Below, piece by piece: positions 1 to 13,200 of a DNA stretch of 64,000 bases. The translations under genes were made by a program, and so were the position numbers. The notes under the pieces are model-generated. The model saw only the letters and a program-made list of their open reading frames with translations. It was not told where the DNA came from and did not search any database. This DNA comes from Saturnia japonica (taxonomy: Eukaryota; Arthropoda; Insecta; Lepidoptera; Saturniidae). The DNA lies in NCBI GenBank assembly GCA_033032175.1, contig CM065320.1, positions 186,001 through 250,000 of the forward strand, written 5' to 3'. The stretch's first letter is position 1; the number at the start of each line of letters is the position of its first letter.

Positions 1-410
1 AGTAAGTAGGTACCTATATATATTTAAAATGACGTGAAAATTAAATAATTTATATTACATATTTCATTTTTTATTACATAAAATCCTTTTTTTTTACTTT
101 TGATAATTAAAAAAAATGCTATTTATGCACCACACAAATATCCATACGTGTAAAAATTCATCCTATGTGCTACTTATCATAGGCTTCAAAAAGGTACCTT
201 CTGCGTGATTGGCATACAGATTAACAGAGAAATAGACAAACGATTCAAAATTAATATTAATAATGCACAAAGTGGTAACTAATAGTTTTAATTTGAATTC
301 GGGATAAATATAACAAAAATGATGTTATGGTGTTATTATTTTCCAAGTTTTAAACGTGTAAATGAACTAAAACGATATGTGTGGCGTCATAATATATGTA
401 AAATAAAAAT
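1..410. repeat. Flank with a copy of a SINE-like repeat (about 120-275)
   Basis: No gene seen. The stretch at about 120-275 resembles 1690-1850: both contain a 'cata-cg-gtaaaa' block followed by TGCGTGATTGG and a purine-rich CAGA/GACA tail. They look like two old copies of the same dispersed repeat flanking the 210-bp array. Confidence 0.5.
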
Positions 411-414
411 CTTC

Positions 415-1680
415 TTAGCGCAAAAAACAAACAACGACATCTATCGAAAATTTTTAGATCAAAATTAAGCCAATTAAGTTCTATTGAACATTTTTTTTCC
501 AATATTTGAAGATAAAATAATTTGGATAAATTTCTTTCAATTAAACTTCATTTCACTATATACTTGAAATATATTATAGTATTACATATAAACAAATTAC
601 ATTGTGTAATTGTTATAAATGATATTCCTTATTTATTAGATTTATACACTTTATTATTCTCAGATACATCGATTACAATTACACATCCATCACACGTAAC
701 CACCATAGAGAGAGAGGGATGAGTCACCACAGACAATCTAATTGTTGCCAGCTCATAGACATCATACACTATATTTTATCATACAACATCCCCCTTTTTC
801 CATACAATAAAATAAACAAAATATTTTTTTCTTAAAACAAACTCTTTTACTTTTAATTACTACCTACATAAACTAATTATTATTATTTTTTTAATAATCA
901 TAAAAATATCTTGGTTTCTTTACTACTCTACCAGATCTTGTTACATATCCACTTACACAACTATTATTATTATTAGACAAACTACTTTCAACATTTACAT
1001 TTTTCTCAATGACCTCAGGCTCAACAACAGTAATCTACATAGCCTTCATAGCAAAAAAAAACAAACAACGACATCTATCGAAAAATTTTAGATCAAAATT
1101 AAGCCAGTTAATTTCTATTGAACGTTTTTTTTTTCTAATATTTGAAGATAAAATAATTTGGATAAATTTCATTCAATTAAACTTTATTTCACTATATACT
1201 TGAAATATATTGTAGTATTACATATACATAAATTACATTGTTTAATCTACACAGCCTCCATAAAACAAAAAACAAACAACGACATCTATCGAAAAATTTT
1301 AGATCAAAATTAAGCCAGTTAATTTCTATTGAACGTTTTTTTTTCTAATATTTGAAGATAAAATAATTTGGATAAATTTCATTCAATTAAACTTCATTTC
1401 ACTATGTACTTGAAATATATTATAGTAATACATATACATAAATTACATTGTTTAATCTACATAGCCTTCATAGCACAAAAAACAAACAACGACATCTATC
1501 GTAGAATTTTCAAAAGAAATTAAGCCAGTTTATTTACTACTATTGTACGTTTTTTTTTTCTTTTAAGTGACGATAAAATAATTTGGATGCATTTCATATT
1601 ATTAAGCTTCATTTCACTATGTACTTGAAATATTTGTAGTATTACATGCACATGCATTACAATGTTTCATGTACATAAAA
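415..1680 (+). repeat. 210-bp tandem array (3 adjacent units plus one displaced unit)
   Basis: The marker ACAACGACATCTATCG recurs at 1065, 1276 and 1486, a spacing of 211 and 210 nt, with one more copy at 431. Each unit carries ATTAAGCCA, a run of T, TTTGAAGATAAAATAATTTG and a TACTTGAAATAT block. The third adjacent unit is the most diverged. Between the displaced unit and the array (about 640-1040) the sequence is unrelated AT-rich DNA. Short open frames here are by-products of the repeat and are not supported as genes. Confidence 0.85.
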
Positions 1681-1985
1681 CCTAAACGCAATTTATAGAC
1701 CATGCAAATGTTCATACGTATAAAAATGTATCCTAAATGTACCTTTAGACTATAAGTTACAATCATACCAAATTTCATTAAATTCGGTCCAGTAGTTTTT
1801 GCGTGATTGGTGTTCAAACAATCCGACAGACAGACAGACAGACAAAATTTTTAAAAACTATTGAAATGTGTTCTGTCCATGATTCTAAGCCCCCCTATAT
1901 ATTTTTTTCTCAAATATCTTCAATGTACAGATTTCGACTCTTTACTCTTTTATTATAAGTATAGATTATAGGTAGGTACCTACTG
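1681..1985 (+). repeat. 3' portion of a SINE-like dispersed repeat
   Basis: Contains TGCGTGATTGG, a CAGACAGACAGACAGACA microsatellite, a CTCAAATATCTTCAATGTACAG block and an end in TTATTATAAGTATAGATTA. The same 3' end type recurs at 18068, 19680 and elsewhere in the window, which marks a dispersed family. Confidence 0.6.
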
Positions 1986-2077
1986 TATATATAGATACTT
2001 TCATGTAGTTTAAAAAGCAGTTATTTAGAGATAACAGACACATAAATTTTCTTTATCTGGTTATGTATGTAATAAAA

Positions 2078-2400
2078 CTAGATGTGCCTCAGGGTTTCAC
2101 TCGTGTTAAATTTATTCGACCAACTTCTTCAGCAAGCTGCCGCCAACGAACTCGTGTAACCTATCGTTGTTCTCCACAGGCATAAATATGCTTGTGGAGA
2201 ATGTTGTTTGTTGTTGTTATATGTTATTAGTAATACTATGTTGTTCTCACTTCCCGTACTTGCCTACAGCTTTCCATATTCCTTGGCATTCATGGTTACT
2301 TACTGCTTCGCTCTTAGTCTTGTGTGAAGTTATCTATGTAATAGATTTCAAATCCGACTGGCAATCTCAAAGATTGGCGCTTTCAAATGAATAAAAAAGA
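2078..2400 (+). repeat. Family A dispersed repeat ('CTAGCTGTGCCtCACGG')
   Basis: Begins ACTAGATGTGCCTCAGGGTT, then TTAAATTTATTCGACCAAC and TTGTTCTCACTTCCCGTACTTG. The same ordered blocks recur at 28740, 30465 and, inverted, at 35640-35360. It looks like a non-autonomous repeat or the tail of a non-LTR element. No coding capacity. Confidence 0.65.
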
Positions 2401-2517
2401 AAACGACAAATAATCTCTAGATCTTTAAAATATTGTTTGTTTTTCGGTATCTTACCTTCATTCGGCCACTTTCATTCTGTCTTTATAAAGGGAAAAAATA
2501 ATTTAAAACAAAAAGGT

Positions 2518-2635
2518 TTTCGCGGCTGAGCCCTCTCTGCGCTCGCCCCTTAGTCCGGTGAAGCTGTAAAAGCGCAGCGGCTTCGCCCTGAGACTAACAA
2601 TGTAGTCAGATCTAAAAAAAAATAATTAAAAAAAG
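2518..2635 (+). mobile_element. 5'-truncated 3' end of the Jockey-like LINE
   Basis: TTTTCGCGGCTGAG, a GCGCTCGCCCC block, GTCCGGTGAAGCTGTAAAAG and a 'taac-a-tgtagtcag' end match the 3' UTR of the element at 20260-24192 just before its A tail. An A-rich tail follows. About 120 nt only. Confidence 0.8.
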
Positions 2636-2639
2636 ATGT

Positions 2640-5600
2640 GGTGTCTTGGGACACCAGGTAGGAAAGAAGTTCCTTCGGCTAATGTAAAATCGACACAATT
2701 TGCAAAAAAAAAAATCGTGCTCAATTTTATGTAGGTTTTCTTGATTTTTCTCTTAAATTTTGCTGTTTATTTTTTATTTAAGTACAGGAAAGTATTTAGG
2801 GAATTCAGTATTTTAGGAAATAATAAATTACGTAAAATAAAAAAAATCGTAATTCAAATTATCAATTAAAATAACAAAATATGTCTCTTTATTTTTGTTT
2901 GACAACAGAAAATTACATAGAAATAGAAATAATTACAAAAAAAGGTATTATACACTACTCGCTTGTGTATACGACTGTCGCGCCTGCGCACATCTCATTT
3001 AATGGTTTTATTCCACGGACTTTTTCTTACGGTTTTACTATCACATTTTTCGTTCGTTCCAATAAAACAAAAAGCAAATTTGATTTGAAACATCTTTTAT
3101 TTTATAAAAATAAACGTTTTGACGACAAATAGTTTTAATATTCGGGGTCCTTATCATTATCGACTCTCGTTCGAGTTCCCATCAGAAATGTTTCAAGACA
3201 TTGTAAAAAAATCAGTTTTTACAAAAGTTACTTTTATCTTAAAACATTAACAACGTTACATTTTTCACATCTAATTCCTAATAACGGTCAATCACTTTCG
3301 TTTACCTAATCATACTTAAATATTAGCGTTTATGAAAATAACGTTTTTCAGATTGTCAAATATGTAAGTAGTTATAATATACAGGTATGGAAATAACTTT
3401 CGGAAGGAAATATATCCTTAGAATTATAAATACTATTGAACGCATGTTTTACGCCAAGTTGCTTTGTAAGCGAATAATGATGTATAGAAAACAGACTTTT
3501 ACTGCACTGCGTGTGGATTTAATTGAACTAAGGAATTTTTGAATATAAAAAGTAGGTACAGTACGTATTTATAATCTTTAATTGCATTCTATCAATTTCA
3601 TGCCAACTTTTGATTCTAAATCAATATCCCGAAATGAATGAATTGTTTCCATTTAATTGTTGATGTTATGTGAAATTGGTAATACGCAGAACCTGGCTCC
3701 AGCCTGAATTTGGAACACACCTATAAGTGCTTGGCGACAGATTTTTCCCCCTGTTTCTAGCCAAAGGCCAAAATTACTTATGGCTTATACCCAGTCTAAT
3801 ATTAAGTTTTCGAACTTTCTACAATCATTTCCAACAAGAATTACAATCAATATTTTCAAATATTTAAACGGTCTTTTTCGCGTCATATTAAAATCGAGTA
3901 GGTATGCAGAAAATGGATACAAATAGAGTCTAGGCTAGAGTAGTCTAGACTTGATGTGGTGATAGGAGATGGTGTAGATCCTCCATGGAATTTTTGTTAA
4001 GAGAGTACATGCATTTATAAGATGATCCGCGCCTGATCAGAAAATAGATGGATAATAAGAAAGGGATTTATAATATGCTCCACAGTGAATAGAAGTAAAG
4101 GTATTATACGGAAATCTTCAAAAATACGAAGTAAAAGAATCGAAAAAAAAAGTTGGCCGTTACAGGACGCCCGGCAGATGTGAAACATCTCAGTAAATAT
4201 TTAAAAAAAGCACCGGGTGATTCCAAACACGACAAACCAAAACAAAGTCACTGTGAAGACGTTTATTTCATTAACATGTGTATGGTGGTCGCGATCCCTA
4301 CAAATCGCTTTTAATCTATCGTTGTTTTAACATGGAACTTTGTACTGATCCAGTCTTTCTATTAAAAAAAACGGACTCGGCTCCACACCGCCAACATTGA
4401 GGCCAAATTGTCACCACACCAACAGCCTCCAACGTTGGGACCAAATCGTCGCCGTCGCCACGCCTACAATCAGTCTGAACCGCCACATAACATGTTTCAT
4501 ATCAATATCAACCTAAATTATTAAAAAGGAAACAAGAAACCCGACTGCAACAAAAACACTTGACAAATATATTTTTTTTTCTATTTTTGCTATTTATTTG
4601 ATTCCCAGACGTCGTACTTATCATATTATATAGCCTATCACTCCCACAATTAAGACGAATTTAACGACACCTTGTATTCTAAAATCCATTAAACCGTTTA
4701 GGCTACAGAACGTACTAAAGCAATAGACAACACACACGTTCAAAAAACATAACCCTCCTTTTTCCCAGTCGGGTAAAAATAATCCACACGCAGCACCATT
4801 GAAGCATAATAATTAGACATAGTATGAAGTTAGTATCGTTGATACAATTGGTTTGAAGTAAAGTTTTGTTACATATTGTGATAGCGTTATAATAACGATT
4901 CTATCATTTGGGACTAACGCTACGCCCAACACCTAATTGAAGGATGGGGTTTATTTAAATATAATATTATCAATACAATGCAATGGCCATATCTCGCCAC
5001 AGCACGTTGCCATCATAATCAGACCGCAATAAAAGTCGGTAATTTTTTAAATTAAATTTAGTTCGAAATGACTGACACGAGATATCTACTGAACCATTGC
5101 ATTGTGACTAGATTTTATTCAGTTTTCACAAGTCTTTTATATTAAATGCTATTCCTTTTTACATACAAGTAATTGTCCGTACATGTCCGTATACCAGGCT
5201 AATGACGAAAGCTCGTTCAAACATACGCTACATAATAACTATAGTAATATGGCATACATAATTATAATATTAATCTCGATCAGAAATATATTGGTAAAAT
5301 TTTATAACCTAAAACAAAGAAAAAAGAAATTAAATTTCACCATGATTAAAAATTTTTCATAAATAAATTTCTTTTTATTCTTTTCATTTTACGAACGCCA
5401 TAAATTGAATAAAATTTAATGCTTCAATTCTTTCGCATCGTTCAGTATGGGGGAAAAATTTACTTTAATAATGTTACCTGATTACGACCATTCCGTTTAG
5501 GTAGTTATATTGTAGATCGATTGGGTCGAAGATTTCAGTTTTTTTACGGTATTTTTTGTTCAATTAATATCGACTACTCTTTAATTTTTGTTACGAAAAT

Positions 5601-5963
5601 AATACAATTAGATAAAGAAAGGTATAAACTTTTAATCCTATATAATAATATTGTGAAAAAGCAAGTTTACACTATAGACAAAACATATTCCATCCTGCTC
5701 ATTTTTTTTTCTATATTTAAACTCATATTTTATAATGTGAGTGGTAACTGTACAAGCAATCCACGTGATTTTAAATGCCTACCAATCTCAAAAAGAACGA
5801 TAGTCCTATCAAATGTTAATTAGAAGCAGGATGTTGTGTGCCATTGGGGATTCCGTAGTTGAACTTCCTGCAGAAGATTCTACTAATCTAATTAAACTAA
5901 ATTATATAAATACTACGTATGTAACTTTTGACAATTTCTTAAACTCCTAATCCGGGAAACGCT
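2640..5963. other. AT-rich flank without a recognisable gene
   Basis: No convincing coding region. Open frames near 2881-3132 and 5521-5823 have low-complexity, AT-driven composition and no recognisable motif. About 4235-4310 is a copy of the 'TGGTGGTCGCGATCCCTAC' repeat (family C). About 3685-3800 has an 'AAATCTGTCGC' type block, shared with the SINE at 32985 only in a few words. Confidence 0.6.
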
Positions 5964-5971
5964 TGTCCTAA

Positions 5972-6311
5972 CTAGGGTTGCTAACCGTCCCGCGAGAGGC
6001 TCGACGTTCCGTTTTATGGTACGGCTAAGCTTTCGGGCAAAAGTATAATTGAACACACGTTTTGTTGTACTGGAAAGAAAATCGCACGTCTCGCATTCAC
6101 CGCTGCCGAAATTGAATCCAGAGAGGATAGCCAGATAAGCATGTAATATATTGTAGGCCGAAAAAAAAACCAATAAGACCATAAAAAGTGAAAGGTAAAT
6201 CTCATTTCTAATTGTATTTCTCATCTTTCTATAATTTGGCAGCTGAGTCCTTCTTTTTTAGCTATGTCAGTCCATGTCCCGCAAATCGATGCATTCTCGT
6301 TGGCAACCCTA
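5972..6311. mobile_element. hAT-like MITE with short TIRs and 8-bp TSD
   Basis: 340-bp element bounded by inverted termini TAGGGTTGCTAAC (left) and TAGGGTTGCCAAC (reverse complement of the right end). It is flanked by GTCCTAAC (5964-5971) and GACGTAAC (6312-6319), 6 of 8 identical, which fits the 8-bp target duplications of hAT elements. No transposase. An open frame on the minus strand across it (5913-6224) is not similar to any family I know and is probably fortuitous. Confidence 0.65.
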
Positions 6312-6319
6312 GACGTAAC

Positions 6320-6995
6320 ATTTTTTACACCCACAATATACATTCTAGCGACAATGTTCGTAATCAGATTACGATTACAATAACTTTATATAAAATATTT
6401 AAAAATACTTATTGAATGCGAAAATAAACAGAATCACGAGTCAACACTCAGTACCCTGATTTTGAAATTACAAAATAAAAAAATATATATATTAGGCAGG
6501 TTATGAACTGGCTACATCGCCTATTTTTGGTGTTTATACCGCAGTTGTCGGACTCATACTGGCCAACATTAGATGATTTAATATGCTTAATGTTTTAGTG
6601 TTTTTAAAAGAACATGTAGAAATTCAGACCTGCTTGAAAACAAACTAGTTTTGAATGTAATATAAGTGCTTGTTTAAACTGTATTGACAGTTTAATTAAA
6701 TTCATTAATTAGTCATTTTTGTTATATTCATTGTCTTGTATGTTCTTGTCAGATTAATATCTCAGTGAGTGAGTAACACCTTAATTTGACATCATATGCG
6801 TCATATTTATATAAATTTTTCTTTATACGTAATGTGTGGATGATGTCAAATATAGGCCATGTGTTCATTGGGAACTGAAGTGTAAATTGATTCACTAATC
6901 ATCAAAATGTATTGCATCAATTAATATTGACCAGAATTAGTTCAATCAACGCTCTGAACAATGTTTATATACAATCAAGGGCTTTCTATAGTTCG
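6320..6995. other. Presumed TMTC3 3' UTR and flank
   Basis: Immediately downstream of the TMTC3 stop on the minus strand. No repeat or gene recognised; the transcript end could not be fixed. Confidence 0.4.
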
Positions 6996-7295
6996 CTATG
7001 GAGTGTCACTTTCGTGAGGATCGGGCGGTTGCTGAGGGATGTAGTTCCATCTCGCTCGCACTTCTGCAGAGGCGGTAGCTGCCGGTTTTTGTGTGGTCGT
7101 CGAGGATGTAGCTGCAAGTCGTGCTCGCACCACTGAAAGATGTCGCTGTATATAGTGCTCTTGTGGAGCGAGAGCCGCGGCACGCGTGAGGCATTCCTCC
7201 GCAACGGCTAGTTTTCCACGTTCTACGGCGACCACGCATAAGTTGTGAAGAGCTTGGACGTTATCAGATTCCAGTTCTAAAATGCGTCGATAGCA
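6996..7295 (-). CDS. Tmtc3: TMTC3 terminal coding exon, residues 621-719 and stop
   Basis: 300 nt with the stop codon at 6996-6998. The acceptor reads TTTTTCAG|TGC. It encodes [20 protein letters not shown], then a last TPR pair ending in [17 protein letters not shown], a TMTC3-type C-terminal motif, and a short Ser/Thr/Pro tail ending HESDTP. The tail is much shorter than in vertebrate TMTC3. No canonical AATAAA is evident within about 500 nt downstream; an ATTAAA on the minus strand at 6691-6696 is a weak candidate polyadenylation signal. Confidence 0.95.
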   Translation of the reverse strand, partial: CYRRILELESDNVQALHNLCVVAVERGKLAVAEECLTRAAALAPQEHYIQRHLSVVRARLAATSSTTTQKPAATASAEVRARWNYIPQQPPDPHESDTP

Positions 7296-10200
7296 CTGAA
7301 AAAATGAAAGATTCATTCGTTTACTCATTGTAGACTTTAACGTATGATAATTATTCTCAGAGTCTGTGACTAAAAGTTGATGATTAATAAGAAGGTCGTT
7401 AATTTGACACCGGTGGAGCCGATTGCGTTACATACCCCAAAACTATACAGTGTGCCCGCATTAATCATTATGGACCGCACTTATCGAAAGTATCAGGTAC
7501 AATAATAGAATTACCCCAAAACTATACAGTGTGCCCGCATTAATCATTATGGACCGCACTTATCCAAGTATCAGGTACAATAATAGAATTACCCCAAAAC
7601 TATACATACAGTGTGCCCGCATTAATCATTATGGACCGCACTTATCCAAGTATCAGGTACAATAATAGAATTACCCCAAAACTATACATACAGTGTGCCC
7701 GCATTAATCATTATGGACCGCACTTATCGAAGTATCAGGTACAATAATAGAATTACCCCAAAACTATACAGTGTGCCCGCATTAATCATTATGGACCGCA
7801 CTTATTCAAGTATCAGGTACAATAATAGAATTACCCCAAAACTATACAGTGTGCCCGCATTAATCATTATGGACCGCACTTATCGAAGTATCAGGTACAA
7901 TAATAGAATTACCCCAAAACTATACAGTGTGCCCGCATTAATCATTATGGACCGCACTTATTCAAGTATCAGGTACAATAATAGAATTATCCCAAAACTA
8001 TACAGTGTGCCCGCATTAATCATTATGGACCGCACTTATCCAAGTATCAGGTACAATAATAGAATACCAAAAGAATCTATTAAAAATAAAGTATTAAGTA
8101 TGGGATAATAGAATCTAACTAATGGTAGAGGTCTGGTTTTTATTATCGTTCATTCCATTCCATGTAACATTAATTATTTCTAAGAGTCAAAATCATCTCT
8201 TAAAGCAATATAAGCTAAAGAAATATCAAAGATCTTATAATAGTAAGAAGTATATAATACTTACACTCTCAGCAGCGTCCAAATCTTTAACAGAATTGAT
8301 GTAAATGTCCCCCAGTAGGACTAGAGCTTTGACGTGATCAGGGTGATGTCGCACCAATTGCTTTAAGAACGGCGCAGCTTCGAGCGGTCGCCGGCGGTCA
8401 GCCAGCAGCAGAGCCAGGTTGAACAGCGCCGAGCGGAAGTCTGGTTTCAGGTGGACGGCTGCACGGAACCAACGCTCGGCGCATTCAGCATCGCCCTCGT
8501 CCATACACAGCATACCCAAGTTGAAGTGGACACGTTCGTTTGTCGCTATAATGATAATTGGTGTGTAAGTTGTAAAACTTGTTAAGAAAATCAAATGATT
8601 TCAAAATGTTTTTTTTTTGCTTTCTATACTTTAATATTATAAAAGCTTAAGATATTGTATGTGTGTTTGTTTGAACGCGCTAATCTCTAGAAGTACCAGT
8701 TAAACTTAAAAAAATCTTTTTGCATTATAAAGCATAGTGCCTGATACCAGCGACTTCGTCTGCGGTGTTTATTATATTAATAATACCACGGCAAGAAAAC
8801 ACATCGCTGAAGGCAAAATGCTTATAAAAATTGTAGTTTCTTAAAAGGTTAAAAACTTTTTATCCAATAAAATATCGTGATAATTTTTATACATAAGGAC
8901 CAAGTATCGAATGAGTAAAACAAAAAAATGATCAAAATCTATCAAGTAGTTTTTACAGTGAATCGTGCAGAACGGAAATCCTCTATCATTTTATTTATAT
9001 AGATGTGTGGAAGGTTATGGCTATGTAAGTTCACGCTACGACCGGACCCTAAGAAATGGAGCTGTAACCGTGAACGTCAACCAGTCTGGCTAAATTTAAC
9101 AGGGTTCAAACCAAGGGGCCTCTATATTATTTCTCAAAGGTGTTTTTTTGTGGCAATTCTATTTCACTATATCACTTATTTCTTCATCACAATTAAGGAT
9201 TCAAACATCATTTTAAAATTTATGTTCCCCATTATTGACGAAAAATAGATCAATAGCTTAATGTTTTCTTTAAAAAAGTTTTTCTTTTTTACGAATGCCA
9301 GTAATAGATACATCCAACTACCACGTAGAAGGCGTCGTTTATTAGAAACCTATTTAAATAACATGACAGCTGTTAGATTGTTTATATACTATGTAAGAAA
9401 TATTCGCATTGGCCAGATTATAAAGCGATTTAACATGACAGCGCATTATTAAGAATTTTCTATTCATAATGCTTACCATCTTTATCAAGCAATTTTAACA
9501 AGCGCTGTCTTGCTAGATGTCTCAAGTCAGCAGCGCCCAACTCCTGGAGTAGTATGGCTGAATTCAACAGCGCTTGCTCATGTTCGGGCTCCAGTTCTAA
9601 AGCTTTGTCCAAGTACGCGAGTGCCTGTGAAGCTTTGCCTTGTTCAAGGAGAACTACCCCGAGCTGTTGGGAGAAATTAAAATATCTTCAGTGTTACATA
9701 CAACAGCGAAAGTTAAAAAACAAATAATAGCAAATCTTCATACTACGATAAATAATTCATTGTCGGTATAGACTGTGTAGGGATTGTTTTATTTATTCAC
9801 GTTTCACTATTTCGCTTCCAGTATGGTTTTTTTTCGCCCTGTGTTTGTTAGTTGTATAAATATTTTTCGCTAAACGAGCAACATTTTCGACTTCATAATT
9901 ACTTTTTATTAAATGAGGAATCAGTAGGAAATAAAATAAAGAAAGTGAAAAATCCTAATAATTCCTTTATAAATCTTCAAATACGTAGACAGTTTACGCA
10001 AATCTAGGGTTGAAATCTTTGATGGGTTTTCTCGATACGAAGATCTGAATATCTGGCGATAAAAAAGGTTTGAAATGACTAAGATCTTATCTTGTTTGAA
10101 GAGAATATTTTAAAAATACCTCACAAAGTACCTACATAGGTATAAAACACATTTCTTTAAATTTTAGAAATAAGCTTTCATTATACAATTTATTTACATT

Positions 10201-13200
10201 GGAAAAATGCTTACATTGTAATATATATCCGGATTTCCACTGTCATATAATAACGCCCTTTCATATACCTCCTGGGCTTCTTTTGTCCTATTCAATTTAA
10301 TCAAAATGTCTCCTCTGTTTATATAAGCTTGGGTATAATCGGCTCTCATGCTGATCGCCTGACGATACAACATATCGGCTTCTTCCAATCTTGTAGCATT
10401 TTTAGATATCAAATTGGCAAGGTTTAAGAAGACATTTAAATGGTTCGGGGCTATCCTAGCCTGGTAGGATTCACCAGGCTTGGCTTTTGGCAGCAAAGAT
10501 TTGGCTTTCACGTAGGCATCTTCGGCTTCTTGATAACGTCCTAAATGGTTGTATGTCCGGCCTACGTTGATATGGGCTCCGACATCGTCGGGTTGAACAC
10601 CGACAGCCGTATTAAAGAATTCTAAAGCTTCGGCGTATCTACCTTCAGCTTCTAAGGCATGACCTACATTGTTGTATAGTTTGGCGTTGTTACGATTTAC
10701 CTGAAATTTGTTTAATTACATTTGAAGATAGAAAATATTCTTTAAGATAAAATGTGATGGTACAACATGAAGAGAATAAATTAGTTCTTTATAGATTTTA
10801 GAATGATACGATTTGTTACATCATTTGTTTTCGTTACATTTCTTTATGTGGAAGAAACATCTGTTTACTATATAAAACGAATTAAAATATAAACTATCTG
10901 TACCTTAAGTCCTGAAGCAAATATGGAATATTCAGTCTTCCAGTCCCAGTTTCTTACGTACGTCTTTGCACTGAAGGCTAATAGAAGAAAAATCAGCGCG
11001 CCCGCTGCTAACTTTGCTCGTTTCTTAGCAACTAGCCGCCACCCGTGTGCCACCAGTAAGCACCAACCCATCGAGGGCATGTATAACACTCGTTCGGCCA
11101 CCACGAAGCCCACAGGGAAGAACAAATTGGACGCGGGCAGGAATGGTAGTACCAGTAGTGCTAGCCCCTGCAATACAGTATTGTGTAAAAAATCATAATT
11201 TTAAATTATTTATCATATTTTTGCAGGAGGTTCAATAGAGCCAAATCTCAAAACACATCACAAAGAAACACAAATCACAATGAAATCTATTTAATTAAGA
11301 TCTCTCATCCAAAATCATTTCTCTTAAAATATTTTGAAGCAGCTCGCTATAAAAAGAAAAATATGGCTGGAATTTGATTTTGTTGTAGCGACATCTACAT
11401 AGCGACATCTATTGAGCCACATAAGACGCATCCTACTATCCTACATTGCACTATAGAAATTAACTCAATCGTTGAGTATATGTACAAGAACCCGACTACA
11501 ACCGTTGGGCAGCTGCCCGCCAGACATAACACCCGTCTGGTCCGGAGGATCCTCCCTTTTCTATAGTTCTTCCACATTGTTTTCAGTTTTGTTACAGTTT
11601 CTTTTTGTATACGCAAAATTAATAAGATTCACCAAATTTCATGTCAAAATATGAATTTTCAAAGGTCGTTCAAAACTTATAAATAATCTTTATGTACATT
11701 GATTTTGTTGTTTTCAAGCGACCTTTGAATATTAATACTAAATTCGTATTTATGTACACGAATATTAAATCAGTAAAAGAAATACCAAAGATCGGTGGTG
11801 AAATTTATGAAAAAATCGCGAACATACAAACATACTAGAGTAACGCATTTGTTCTCTTTACTACAGAGCTGCGCAAAGTATCTCAAAAAAACACCTAAGT
11901 AGGTAAACTTGGAATATAAAATAATATCTAAATACATAGTTTCATCCAAATCAATAGAGCTGTTTCCGAAAAACCAATTATATAAATACATATAAACAAG
12001 ATTGGCTCACTTCATATTATTAAATTAGGTTGCGTATTTGCTTTGCATTAAAATAAATTGTTATATAATTTAATTCTACAATTGATAAGTAAATTGATCC
12101 TCACCATTGATAATGCCGAACAGCGAGTTCTCAATGCGTGAACGGCAGCAGCAATTAATACACTTGCAAGAACTAATGTTGCTAGATTCCGAGGGTCTCG
12201 CCACATCTTCACTAGTGCGACAGTACCCATGGTCCAGTCACAACATAATGCTTCAGGCAGCGTCAGCAGCCAAGCATTCAGTGCAGGCAAATAGGCGAAA
12301 GTCAAGTGTCTGTGAATTAAATATTATTTTCTAGTATATTTTTAAGCCGCAGTTTAGAGACAAAAATACATTTACTGATTTTCTTTACTGATTTCTTTTG
12401 TAAATGTAATGTCTTCAAATGTATCTGTAATTACTACCAGTTGTAGAATAATCATCATTTTCTGATTTTTGGTAATTTCAAGCGAATATAGTGAAGTTTC
12501 AAGTGAAAGGTTGTTGTTTAATAAAACAAATTGTCTACTTCTTATTTTTAACCGATTTAAAAACAGAAGAGGGTTTACTCCATTCGACTGTATATTTTTT
12601 TATGGATGTCCAGCCTTAACTTCTTTATTGATGTTCTGATTTGTATGATTCTCTTTTTTTTGGATAGGGGATACCTCAACGGTGGTTTCATTTTAAATTC
12701 ATTGGTATTGGATGTTCTCCTTAGTTTTCTTTTTTGTTAAAAATTGTCTTGCACAACCTTTAATTGTATATATTGTCACAGCTTTCTTTTCTAATTCGTT
12801 CTATAACCATTGATATCAACAAACAATCCATATGCGTTTACTATACTACTACGAGGTATACTATAAAGTATAAACCTGTTTCTTGCTTTTTGACAATTTA
12901 AGTGAGTATGAGAAAGTTGATATTTTATATGTTTCCTATGGCCATTTAGTTCATTTTGCAAACTTTCCGTTAATAATACTCATCTGTCGTATCTACTTGA
13001 GCGAAAATAAAAACTGGTCCGAAACAATGAGCAGGGAATGACGACGCTCGTAAAATTAATGTGCCTTAACATAGCCACCGGGTCATTCCGTGTACTAAAC
13101 TGCTTGTCAAAGTTACCCATTACCCTCGACCCTCATTACTTGGGGTCGTAAAGAAAAAGATGCTCTCATCTCGTCCGAAGGCTGTTAGTGAACGAACGAA

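Noticed and set aside
2881..3132. 83-codon plus-strand frame
   Set aside because: Biased composition, no motif, no splice context; probably chance in AT-rich DNA.
5913..6224. 103-codon minus-strand frame as a small secreted or membrane protein
   Set aside because: It overlaps the hAT-like MITE for most of its length and shows no recognisable domain.
7695..8108. 137-codon open frame with repeated [11 protein letters not shown] words, as a repeat protein gene
   Set aside because: It is only the minisatellite read in a frame left open because the unit is 78 nt; it is intronic, antisense to TMTC3 and has no promoter or relatives that I know.
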